Below are positions 9,486 through 18,485 of a stretch of 64,000 nt of DNA, piece after piece; position 1 is the stretch's first letter; each line of letters starts with the position of its first letter. The stretch spans positions 268,200 through 332,199 of the forward strand of contig JAHQIY010000041.1 of assembly GCA_019054805.1 (NCBI GenBank), read 5' to 3'. Origin of the DNA: Brachionus manjavacas (Eukaryota; Rotifera; Eurotatoria; Ploima; Brachionidae). The notes beneath the pieces were generated by a model that was given only the letters and a program-made list of their open reading frames with translations, searched no databases and was not told the origin of the DNA. Position numbers and translations under genes: made by a program.

Positions 9486-12400
9486 ATCGAAGGTCAACCA
9501 AAAAAAGTACTTAGCGAAGAAGTGAACCCCACCGCACCGAGAGCGGACAACACTTTTGTCGACCCGAGTAGACAAGTGCGATTTAAAATACCCAACACAT
9601 TGAACCAGCACAACTCCGGACAAAAGATTGAGACAATCAATCCATACCCGATATTATTTGTTTCACCACCAGACAAATTTGACCCCAAAAGAACAGACGT
9701 CAGACAGTGGATTAAAGACTTCGATATGTTCATCGAAACAAACAACATCAACTCACACAAATTGAACATTGTCATTGCACATTTGGACCATGAAACAAGA
9801 AAGATCATTGAAAACAGCCAGTTCAGTCTAAATGAAGAAACTGCTTATGCGGAATTGAAAACACTTTTAAGCCAACTCTACGGAAGAAAAACTACTCCGA
9901 ATCTGGAACTTAAAAGGCAGTTCACGGAAAGAGTTCAAAGTTTCCACGAAAACGTCTACCTATACGCTTCACAACTTAAAGTAATGTCCAAACAGTCTCA
10001 TTATGAACTTTTACCATATCAAAGGGACAATCTGGTGAAAGAACAGTTCATACGTGGACTAAGAGACAAATTTCTGCGCACACGACTACAGATCATAAGA
10101 GAAGAAATGTCATTAAAAGACATTATAGAGGAGGCGGCCAGATATGAAAGAGCGGTTGAAGACGTCCAAGAGTTCCCAGAAAGAACAAAAAAAGTGGATT
10201 TCGAAGAGAAAATTGAAAAACATTTTTACAAACCACAACCAACACATAATCTTCAAACAACACAACAACAAAACACGCCAGGGTCCGATCAAATTATTTG
10301 CTACAACTGCAAACAAGAAGGACACTATAGCAGGAGTTGCCCGCAAAAACCGAAATACACAGTAAACAACATTGAAACGACACCAATGCACGGATTTTGC
10401 AAAATTAACAATATTGGCGTAAGATTTTTGGTAGACACAGGTTCTAAGCATTCAATTCTGAGCGCAAAAACATGTCGAAAGCTAAGATTAAAGCCACAAA
10501 AGAGCTCAATTGAACTGCATAACGCTGATGGGAATAAAATAGGAATAATCGGTCGGGCCGATGTAGACGTCAGAATAAACAATGAGTCATACAAGATTGG
10601 AATGATTATAGTTGAGAATTTAGTCAACGAAATGATTTTGGGTGTAGATGATCTAAACAAATTTAGAAACCCAAGACGTCTTGTAAATGCGTTAAAACAG
10701 TGGACCTCTAGCACATTGCGTAAACTCAAACCAGGAAAATTTAGAAACCCGGCTAAAAAGCTGACCCAAATGAAGAACAAAATCGAAACTACACAAAAGG
10801 AAACCAATGACATTTTAAAAGCAAACGATGCTTCCAAAATTACGGGAAAAGTATGTAAAACAACTGCGTTAGCGGTTATAAACAAAATTCGAGAAAAAAC
10901 ATCTATCAAACAAGAATTTAGCGAAGAACAACTCGAGAACGCGAGAGAAAAGATAGACGAAAGGGTTACCGAAATTTCAGCCACTAACCTGACAGATCTT
11001 ACACCAACAGACAAAACACAGCACACCATCGAAGTAACCGATAAAACACCGTTTCATATCAAAACGAGACCGGTACCATACGCCAAGAAAGAGGAATTCA
11101 AGGCATTAATCGAAGAAATGCTCGAAGCCAACCTTATCAGACGTTCAAAATCCCCTTACTCCTCACCTGTCCATCTAGTAAAAAAGCCAGAGGGCGGAAT
11201 TCGCATGACAATTGATTACAGGAAATTGAACAAAAGAACGGTCAAAGACAATTACCCTCTGCCAAGAATAGACGTCACCCTGTACAGCCTTAAAAATTCA
11301 AATATTTTCTCAAAGATAGACTTTCATTCAGGGTACTTCCAAATACTTATGAATCCTGAAAGCAGACCACACACAGCATTCAGTTGCGAGTACGGATTGT
11401 TCGAATTCAACGTCATGCCAATGGGATTAACCAATTCCGGAGCAACTTTCCAGAGGCATATGGATAATGTTTTTAAGGACTTAATTGATAAGTTCCTTAT
11501 GGTCTACATCGACGACATTATTGTATATTCAGAAACAATAGAAGAACACTTCGAACACCTAAAGCAAGTATTTGATATTATAAAAGAACAAAATTTAAAG
11601 ATCAAACCGAAAAAATGCAAGTTTTTTCAAACGTCTATTGATTTCTTAGGACACACAGTTAGCAACGGTGAAATCAGACCATCAGCCGAAAAAGTAGAAG
11701 CCATTAACAACCAAAAGAAACCCGAAAACGTTGAGAACATTCAATCGTTCATCGGTATGGCTACACACTATAGAAAGTTCATCAAGGATTTCGGTAAAAC
11801 CGCATGCCCTCTACATGAACTCTGCGCCAAAGACGTCCCTTTCGTCTGGAATGACGAATGCCAGGCCGCTTTCGACAAGCTAAAGGAAGCGCTTACCAAT
11901 GAACCAGTCTTGACAATACCAGACTTCAAAAAGCGTTTTTATTTGGAAACAGACGCCTCGAATAAAGGAATTGGCGCCGTGCTTTCACAAATGGACTCAG
12001 AAAACAGACTAAAACCTATAGCTTATTATTCGAGAAAGTTAAATAAAGCAGAGCAGAATTACTCCACAGCTGAACGAGAGATGCTCGCCATTGTCAATGC
12101 GGTAGAACATTTTAAAGAATTCCTTTACGGTACGAAATTCACTATAATTACAGACCATCAACCGCTTAAATGGATAAACAGTGTAAAAAACCCTGCACCT
12201 CGCCTCGTCCGATGGATAATCAGACTCGAAAATTACGAGTTCGACATCGAGTACAGGCCGGGGAAAAGTAATCAAGTGGCGGATGGACTCTCGAGATGGC
12301 CAATAGACAAACTAACAGAGACGTCCCAAGACGATAAAGAAACATTCATCATAAATAATTTAATAGGAAGGAACTCGATCAACACAATAATGTTCAAAAA

Positions 12401-14087
12401 CATAAAAGGCGATCTGAGTAACCTAAAAAGTGATGAAAACATCGAATGGGTAAAAAGGGTGATATTAGGCGAGATAATCCCGGAAAAAGATCTAAACAGC
12501 GAACAAGCCGATCTCGTTAAACAGTTGAGGTATCTGAAAGTGAGCGAGGGTCACCTATGGAAGATAGAAGAAAACGGAGGATACGCAATACCTCAATTGG
12601 TTGTTCCAAAAGCAGACCGGAAGAAAATAATGGAGCTCAACCATTCCTCTATAATGAGCGGACACTTAAAATTCGAAAAAACTATTGATAGAATTAAGAG
12701 AAAATTTTATTGGCCTGGAATGAACAAAGACGTCTCAAAGTTCATCGAAGAGTGCACCGAGTGCCAGAAAACATCCAACACTAAAAACAAACCTCGAATA
12801 CCATTAAATCCACTAAGGCCAAGTCACCCCTTAGAAATAGTGACCACCGATATCCTGGGACCGCTAAAGACCAGTAAAAACGGTTATAAATATATATTAG
12901 TGATTGTGGATCATTTCACAAAATGGGTTGTTCTCTTTGCTCTAAAAAGGATCGATGCCAAAACAACAGCACAATACTTATTTAGATTTATTTGTCTGTT
13001 CGGTATACCAGACGCCCTTTTATCTGACCAAGGCAAGAACTATCAAGCTCAACTGGTACAAGAGCTCTGGGAGTTGTTGGACGTAAGACGTCTACGAACC
13101 AGCCCATTCCACCCGCAATGCGATGGCTTATCCGAAAGGTTTAACAGGACTTTAAAGCGCATGATTACGTGTTTCATCAACAAGGATCACGACAATTGGG
13201 ATGAGATATTACCCTCCTTGAGTATGGCCTATAACACAGCAGTACACTCAACTACAAAATATACACCTTATGAACTCATGTTCGGAAGAAAACCAAAATT
13301 ACCAATCGACCTGGTTTACGAGGTACCAACATTGAGTCTTAAATTTGACCCGGAGAGTTTCGCACAGTCAACAAAAGATAGTTTAAGAGAGGTTTTTGGT
13401 TTAGTCCGCAAAAACAGGGATGTCAGAGTTCAAAGAAACAAATTGATCTACGATCGATATGTCATGGCAGCTAAGTTCAAAAAGGGGGACACGGTCTGGT
13501 TAAAAAACGAACAAATTAAAAAAGGCGAGTGTAAAAAGTTTATATTTAGTTGGAAAGGCCCATACATTGTTATCAAAAATATTAAAAATATCAACTATTT
13601 AGTAAAACCGCTGTACAAAAACAAAGGACGTCCCATAATAGTAAACCGAGTAAGAATCAAAAAGCATTTCGGTAGCCACGACCAATCCATAAACGAAGAA
13701 AACAAAGAAAACGTTCACACACGGGAAAAGAGAGTTGGAACTTGGCAATCGAAAAGAGCCAAAAAAATAGTAGAAAAAGCAAAGAAAACAAGGAAAAACA
13801 AGTCGATCGGGAACGATCGGAAATCGAAAGAAGGTGAAAATGGAAAGGGGCTTCTGCAGCCAGAACTAGCACCTGTAATCGACCTTCAAAATCTGACATC
13901 GAATGGACAAACTGCCCAGGATGAGAATATCAAGGTCAAGTACAGAACTACCCAAAAGACCAAACAGAGTGAAGAAGAGAAAGAGGATCCAACCTTTAAG
14001 AATAAAAAAATAGATGACACCTTCGCACCAGATAGACCGGTAAGAAACAGGAAGAAGCCCGATTGGTTCGGGCAAAAAGAAAAATAA
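9486..14087 (+). CDS. Gag-Pol polyprotein of the Ty3/gypsy element
   Basis: One uninterrupted frame. Numbering residues from the GTG at 9522: Gag-like region about 30-250 (FDPKRTDVRQWIKDFDMF); CCHC knuckle from C260 (CYNCKQEGHYSRSC); aspartic protease active site D305 (DTGS); reverse transcriptase with YIDD at 662-665; RNase H from D811 (ETDAS); integrase zinc domain H1041 to C1078/C1081; integrase catalytic triad D1110, D1169, E1205 (DDX35E); then a GPY/F-like module (WKGPY) and a long basic/acidic tail. All key residues are present. There is no ATG between the preceding UAG and codon 69, which already lies within Gag, so initiation must come from upstream read-through or a non-AUG codon. 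Gag and Pol share a frame with no shift. Confidence 0.92.
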   Translation: MEGQPKKVLSEEVNPTAPRADNTFVDPSRQVRFKIPNTLNQHNSGQKIETINPYPILFVSPPDKFDPKRTDVRQWIKDFDMFIETNNINSHKLNIVIAHLDHETRKIIENSQFSLNEETAYAELKTLLSQLYGRKTTPNLELKRQFTERVQSFHENVYLYASQLKVMSKQSHYELLPYQRDNLVKEQFIRGLRDKFLRTRLQIIREEMSLKDIIEEAARYERAVEDVQEFPERTKKVDFEEKIEKHFYKPQPTHNLQTTQQQNTPGSDQIICYNCKQEGHYSRSCPQKPKYTVNNIETTPMHGFCKINNIGVRFLVDTGSKHSILSAKTCRKLRLKPQKSSIELHNADGNKIGIIGRADVDVRINNESYKIGMIIVENLVNEMILGVDDLNKFRNPRRLVNALKQWTSSTLRKLKPGKFRNPAKKLTQMKNKIETTQKETNDILKANDASKITGKVCKTTALAVINKIREKTSIKQEFSEEQLENAREKIDERVTEISATNLTDLTPTDKTQHTIEVTDKTPFHIKTRPVPYAKKEEFKALIEEMLEANLIRRSKSPYSSPVHLVKKPEGGIRMTIDYRKLNKRTVKDNYPLPRIDVTLYSLKNSNIFSKIDFHSGYFQILMNPESRPHTAFSCEYGLFEFNVMPMGLTNSGATFQRHMDNVFKDLIDKFLMVYIDDIIVYSETIEEHFEHLKQVFDIIKEQNLKIKPKKCKFFQTSIDFLGHTVSNGEIRPSAEKVEAINNQKKPENVENIQSFIGMATHYRKFIKDFGKTACPLHELCAKDVPFVWNDECQAAFDKLKEALTNEPVLTIPDFKKRFYLETDASNKGIGAVLSQMDSENRLKPIAYYSRKLNKAEQNYSTAEREMLAIVNAVEHFKEFLYGTKFTIITDHQPLKWINSVKNPAPRLVRWIIRLENYEFDIEYRPGKSNQVADGLSRWPIDKLTETSQDDKETFIINNLIGRNSINTIMFKNIKGDLSNLKSDENIEWVKRVILGEIIPEKDLNSEQADLVKQLRYLKVSEGHLWKIEENGGYAIPQLVVPKADRKKIMELNHSSIMSGHLKFEKTIDRIKRKFYWPGMNKDVSKFIEECTECQKTSNTKNKPRIPLNPLRPSHPLEIVTTDILGPLKTSKNGYKYILVIVDHFTKWVVLFALKRIDAKTTAQYLFRFICLFGIPDALLSDQGKNYQAQLVQELWELLDVRRLRTSPFHPQCDGLSERFNRTLKRMITCFINKDHDNWDEILPSLSMAYNTAVHSTTKYTPYELMFGRKPKLPIDLVYEVPTLSLKFDPESFAQSTKDSLREVFGLVRKNRDVRVQRNKLIYDRYVMAAKFKKGDTVWLKNEQIKKGECKKFIFSWKGPYIVIKNIKNINYLVKPLYKNKGRPIIVNRVRIKKHFGSHDQSINEENKENVHTREKRVGTWQSKRAKKIVEKAKKTRKNKSIGNDRKSKEGENGKGLLQPELAPVIDLQNLTSNGQTAQDENIKVKYRTTQKTKQSEEEKEDPTFKNKKIDDTFAPDRPVRNRKKPDWFGQKEK

Positions 14088-14297
14088 GACGCCTTGTTAT
14101 TATAAATATAGTATACTTAAACAACCATATTGTAAATAATATATTGTGAATATTAGTCAAATGTTTCGTAAGTCAAATATAATCCCACATCATTAAATAA
14201 AAAACTCATACACAATTTTCATAATTTTGCAAATTGATAATAACATTTTCTATAATTATTCATAAAATTTATTTTCAAAAAAAAAAAAAAAACAAGA
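14088..14297 (+). other. Short non-coding gap between pol and ORF3
   Basis: About 210 bp, AT-rich, ending in a run of 15 A just before the ATG of ORF3. No splice site or internal promoter can be supported from the sequence alone. Confidence 0.4.
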
Positions 14298-15353
14298 ATG
14301 CAAGCTGAAGCCAATCAAGTAATGGTACGATGCTATCCAGCATCGCTCAACTTAAAAACAATCCGCGAATTTTTGGACATCCTCAGGACAAGAATCGGAC
14401 CCATACGATATGCTCGATTCTTGGCAGAACACGACAGGGTCGATACCGTCGCCTTCATATCATTTTACGACAAAAACAACATCAAGAAATGCGTGAAGGA
14501 AATGTACGGACGTCTGAAAAACCCGGACGATCCAGCTCACCGAATCCAATTCAAGACCAACCGGAACAATCATTTGGATGCCGAGTTTGAGTTCCCCCAC
14601 ACGGAGGTAAGAATATACGACCTACAAAGAGAGAACGGGCTGGTCCACCGAGAGGAGTATAGAGACTCAAACATCTATGAAAAAAGAATTGAGACACCCC
14701 TCGTGGAAACCATCGAACCTAAAGATAAAAGCCATTCACGCATGAAATTCTTAGACGACTTTTACGCCAAGTACACGGCCAAGACGTCCAAAGAAAAAAT
14801 CGACCGAATATGGGAGCGAGTGCAAATCAAAAACAATCGGATGGGACTGGGTTTCGAGCAGAAGGAGGCCGAAATAGGACAGACCAAAAGAGTAATGATG
14901 GAAATTATTACCGATCTGGATCCAACCTTCAAAAACCACACTGGTCAAATGACAGACTGGCCCCTCAAAAGAATGGATAAAGAAATGGAGAAGGCCCATG
15001 AAAGATGGATGGAGCACAACATCGACAACCAAAAAGAAGCAAGAGCAATGTGGAGAATGGAAAAGATTGAGTGGGAGGAAAGCCTATTAAACGGACCAAC
15101 AATAAACACGGTTCAGGGCACCAACACTAACGAGGAAGACGTCTTCAATCACGGCAAGAGGGAAAAACTTGGCGCTTGGCAGTCAAGGAAGGACGCACTC
15201 GAAGATCTCTGTGAGCTCGACCCAAGTCGAAAGAGGTTCGGTATGGAGATACACATGATGGATTGGCCATTGAAGAAAATCCAAGAGGAGATTGAGAAGA
15301 GTAGGAAGCGGTTGGCATTCAGATTGGACAGTGACGAAGACACCCCACCATAA
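14298..15353 (+). CDS. Third ORF of the LTR element, RRM-like N-terminus, unknown function
   Basis: 351 codons from an ATG downstream of pol, where envelope genes sit in some elements. It has no signal peptide or membrane helix, so it is not an envelope protein. Residues 7-70 fit a beta-alpha-beta-beta-alpha pattern (VMVRCYPA, LKTIREFLDILR, TVAFISFY, KKCVKEMYG) reminiscent of an RNA-recognition motif. The remainder is highly charged and helical. Two segments are related: 207-237 and 307-339, sharing LDP, then MxDWPLK, then an ExEK(x3)R helix. The frame is intact in an element with matching LTRs, which suggests it is kept by selection. I do not recognise the family. Confidence 0.72.
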   Translation: MQAEANQVMVRCYPASLNLKTIREFLDILRTRIGPIRYARFLAEHDRVDTVAFISFYDKNNIKKCVKEMYGRLKNPDDPAHRIQFKTNRNNHLDAEFEFPHTEVRIYDLQRENGLVHREEYRDSNIYEKRIETPLVETIEPKDKSHSRMKFLDDFYAKYTAKTSKEKIDRIWERVQIKNNRMGLGFEQKEAEIGQTKRVMMEIITDLDPTFKNHTGQMTDWPLKRMDKEMEKAHERWMEHNIDNQKEARAMWRMEKIEWEESLLNGPTINTVQGTNTNEEDVFNHGKREKLGAWQSRKDALEDLCELDPSRKRFGMEIHMMDWPLKKIQEEIEKSRKRLAFRLDSDEDTPP

Positions 15354-15378
15354 ATTTTGTTTTTTTAAGGGTAAGTTG

Positions 15379-15662
15379 TGTAGACGTCTCAAAAAAGAAG
15401 TTTGTTTTACACAACTTGAAGCTTGCATAGGAACGCACAATTTACTATATATTAGTTTTTTTTTTAGTTTAAGTAATTGTTAGTTTTTTAGTTTAGTTAT
15501 AATTTAAATTTTGTTTTGTTTTTTGTTTTGGATTTGGACCTCGTGTCCTAATAAAGTTGTAAAAAAACCTTATTGTGATTGATCCGAAACCCTCGAGTCT
15601 AGAATAGGACTTGAGAAGTCTGACTGGGAAATAAAAGCCCACCAGCAGACATAAATATTACA
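15379..15662 (+). repeat. 3' LTR
   Basis: 284-bp direct repeat of 8374-8657, TG to CA, followed by the duplicated AAAG at 15663-15666. Confidence 0.92.
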
Positions 15663-16010
15663 AAAGGTTTCAAGTCTATGATTCTTGAAATCAGAGGGCC
15701 AGAAGTGAAAACGAAAAGTAAAATACCTTCTGAGATCCGGGAGTTAATTTGCATCTTCAAGTCTGAAAATGGTTGCATTAATATTGATTTCACGATCGAA
15801 AATTTTGGCAACATAAAAAGCAGCATTAAACTTAATTATCCAAACTTTGTTTGAAGAGAAATTGTAGATACTTGTGATCGCATCATTTTCCACTTGATTT
15901 TGAAATATATCTAGTGCACTAAATAATACATTATGGCTAATAGTTTGTCTAAACTCTTCAAAACAAGATTGACAAAATTTTTAAATATCCACCGTCGGAT
16001 TTGGTTTGTT
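15663..16010 (-). pseudogene. LINE ORF1 (Gag-like), 5' part
   Basis: Minus-strand translation gives CFEEFRQTISHNVLFSALDI, then VWIIKFNAAFYVAKIFDREI and, after one stop, RRYFTFRFHFWPSDFKNH, ending at the LTR insertion point. It continues the ORF1 fragment at 7559-8373 in the same orientation. The order fits a jockey/CR1-like ORF1, with the conserved region ahead of the zinc knuckles. One in-frame stop and a frame offset at the junction show the LINE was already dead. Confidence 0.55.
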
Positions 16011-16149
16011 TTGTTGAGCGACATTGCCAACACACAACTTTCAACGGTTTTTTAAATCACGTGATGACGATATTAATTAAATTTTGTTTTTTTTCAAATT
16101 TACTAAGCCATATGACAATTTTCGTATTTTCGATATTTAAAATAATTAC

Positions 16150-16215
16150 TAACTTTTTTTTTTTTTTTTTATTGTTAAAACCTTTGGGCTTTCGCCCCTT
16201 CAGGGTTATGTTTAT
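16150..16215 (-). repeat. LINE or SINE 3' tail: hairpin plus poly(A)
   Basis: On the minus strand: CCTGAAGG, stem-loop GGGC-GAAA-GCCC (16186-16197), a short AT stretch and a run of 17 A (16154-16170). It matches the design of the tail at 7310-7345. It marks the end of another retroposed copy lying between the WD40 gene and the ORF1 fragment. Confidence 0.5.
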
Positions 16216-16326
16216 TAAAATAAAAGAAATAAAATTAAAAATTAAAAAAAGAAAAAAAATAAGGTAATTATTACAAGTAAATTAAAGAAAATTTAATAAC
16301 TTTGAGAAACTTATACTAGTTTGAAT

Positions 16327-17352
16327 TTATTTCCAAATCATGACTGTATTATCGTCACTTCCGCTAACTATTGTATTTTGATCTATTAATAGAAGACAAT
16401 TTACGCAATCAGAATGACCAGTCAGAATTTTGATGCATACTGAGTTGTGAATATTCCAAATCCTAATTGTATTATCGTGACTTCCGCTAGCAATTGTATA
16501 TTGATCTATTAATAGAAGACTCCCAACGAAAGCTGTGTGACCTTTCAGTGTTTTGATGCATTCTGAATTGTGAATGTTCCATATCTTGACTGTATTATCG
16601 CTACTTCCGCTTGAAATTGTATTTTGATCTACCGAAAGAAGACAACTAACCCAATCAGTATGACTTGTCAGTGTTTTGATGCATTCAGAATTGTCAATGT
16701 TCCAAATCTTAATTGTATTATCGCAACTTCCGCTAGCTATAGTATTTTCATCTATTAAGAGAAAACAAAAAACTGAGTTAGAATGGCCTGTGAGTGTTTT
16801 GATGCTTTCTGAATTGTGAATGTTCCAAATCTTGATTTTTTTGTCGTCACTTCCGCTAGCTATTTGATTTTGATCTATTGTAAGAAGACACCTTACCGGA
16901 TTTTTATGACCTTTCAGCGTTTTGATGCATTCAGAATTGTCAATATTCCAAATCTTAATTGTATTATCGCAACTTCCGCTAGCTATAGTATTTTCATCTA
17001 TTAAAAGAAAACAAAAAACAGATTTAGAATGGCCTGTCAGTGTTTTGATGCTTTCTGAATAGTCAATGTTCCAAATCTTGATTGTACCATCGCAACTTCC
17101 GCTTGCTATTTTATTTTGATCTATTGATAGAAGACTCACAACGAAAGTTGTGTGACCTTTCAGTGTTTTGATGCATTCTGAATTATGAATGTTCCAAATC
17201 TTGATAGTATTATCATGACTTCCGCTAGCTATTGTATTTTGATCTATCTTAAGAAGACAACTTACCCAATAAGTATGACCTGTAAATATTTTGACGCAAC
17301 TGTAGTTATTAAAAAATGACACATATGAAGATTTTGAAGACATATTTAACAT
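16327..17352 (-). CDS. Stand-alone WD40 protein, eight near-identical repeats
   Basis: 341 codons. The start is fixed by a TGA directly in front of the ATG in the same frame; a second Met follows three codons later. After about 20 residues, eight WD40 units of 41 residues follow, each of the form GHxxxVxxLLxIDQNTIASGS then DNTIKIWNI. Eight blades are enough for one closed propeller. There is no kinase, NACHT, F-box or other domain. Units 3 and 5 are nearly identical and the DNA repeats with a period of 123 bp, so the repeats have been recently duplicated or homogenised. WD40 propellers usually serve as protein-binding platforms; the partner is unknown. A mirror copy with frame breaks lies at 55073-56112. 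Confidence 0.85.
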   Translation of the reverse strand: MLNMSSKSSYVSFFNNYSCVKIFTGHTYWVSCLLKIDQNTIASGSHDNTIKIWNIHNSECIKTLKGHTTFVVSLLSIDQNKIASGSCDGTIKIWNIDYSESIKTLTGHSKSVFCFLLIDENTIASGSCDNTIKIWNIDNSECIKTLKGHKNPVRCLLTIDQNQIASGSDDKKIKIWNIHNSESIKTLTGHSNSVFCFLLIDENTIASGSCDNTIKIWNIDNSECIKTLTSHTDWVSCLLSVDQNTISSGSSDNTVKIWNIHNSECIKTLKGHTAFVGSLLLIDQYTIASGSHDNTIRIWNIHNSVCIKILTGHSDCVNCLLLIDQNTIVSGSDDNTVMIWK

Positions 17353-18485
17353 TCAATTATATGTTTGTTGATTAACTTTATAAAAAATGAATGTCAGTTT
17401 TAATTGGTAACTTAACACGCTTGTACATGAGAAATTTCAATCATTTGATAAATTAAGCTTTGTACTTATTTACATTATTTTTAAACTTTTTTCAGCAAGC
17501 TATTAGTTTCCGTTGCTATTGGATTTCATTGACTTTTGAAAAAAAATAATTTTCGAAAATATGATGGAAACAAAATGAAATATAATAATTATTAAGTTTT
17601 AATTCTATATTTTAATATGCACTCGCGTAATCACTCTTGGCTGTTATATCCATCTAATAATTGTCCCTATTCTATCCTAGTGGTTTTGAATCCTCGATCC
17701 TCTGCTTGCATGACTAACACGCAAACCATTCGGCTATACGGGTTTCATACCCATCTAGCTTACTTTTATTTCATCGGCGCAAAAAAATTCATGAATTAAA
17801 TTTTTTCAATTTTACCTATGAATTTTAAGTTAAGAATAAAATAGACAAGTTTCCTTTGAAAGTCATGAAAAAAGAACACAATTCCAGCTTGGATGAATGA
17901 TTTTTACGTGAGCCAAAATCATACATCACCATTGCATTATCAGCACTTAACCTTGATTTAAGAAGGTTTGAAAATAAACTGGAATTCCGATAAAATATAA
18001 ATATACGCTTTTATATTTTATATTATAAAATAAAAAAACTCATGAATAAAAAGAATTTGAAATTTAAAAAAATGCTGTTTTTTAATTTGGCAAAAATATT
18101 TTATTCTTGTATAATTTTTATCAATTATCAAATTGATATTTTTTTATGAAGTTACATTCTAATATTTTATTTTAAACTGTCATACATCTTTTGAAATTTT
18201 AAATTTAAAATCTCAAATAATTGAAACATTAACTAGATCAGATTTTTTTTAAAATTGAATATCAAATCATTATGTCATTATTTAATTATTCGTCACGGCT
18301 GATCGTTTCACGAAATAACAAAAATAAAAAAAATTTCTTCATTTTTAGACATTTGATATTTAAATACAAAATTTTAAAATGATAAAAAGAATTTTATTTT
18401 TAAAATTTACATTCTACCTTTAAAAATTGCTAAATTTTCAATCTTTTAAGCTGATTTCAATTTTACTTGAAAGAATAAAATCAAT
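17353..18485. other. Intergenic, AT-rich
   Basis: Between the WD40 and TMEM272-like genes, which diverge from here, so both promoters should lie in it. Apart from the tRNA-like segment at 17675-17745, nothing was recognised. Confidence 0.4.
17675..17745 (-). repeat. tRNA-like segment, possible SINE head or tRNA pseudogene
   Basis: The minus strand has TAGCCGAATGG (box A-like) followed 35-40 bases later by GAGGATTCAAAACC (box B-like), the spacing of an RNA polymerase III promoter. The acceptor stem does not pair and the anticodon stem is imperfect, so it is not a functional tRNA. No body or tail of a SINE was delimited. Confidence 0.35.

Larger units (their letters stand above)
8374..15662 (+). 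mobile_element. Complete Ty3/gypsy LTR retrotransposon
   Basis: A 7.29-kb element bounded by two direct 284-bp LTRs that start TG and end CA. The 4-bp sequence AAAG lies directly outside both ends (8370-8373 and 15663-15666), which fits integrase-made target duplication. The internal region holds a leader, a membrane-protein ORF, gag-pol in the order protease, RT, RNase H, integrase (the Ty3/gypsy order) and a further ORF downstream of pol. The LTRs look identical by eye, implying a recent insertion. It landed inside a LINE ORF1. The coding strand is A-rich and noticeably less AT-rich than the surroundings. A broken inverted copy occupies 56786-64000. Confidence 0.93.

Noticed and set aside
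14298-15353. Envelope gene in the LTR element
   Set aside because: No signal peptide, membrane helix or furin-type site; the protein is charged and soluble-looking.
17675-17745. Functional tRNA gene
   Set aside because: The acceptor arms do not pair and the anticodon stem has a mismatch or bulge.
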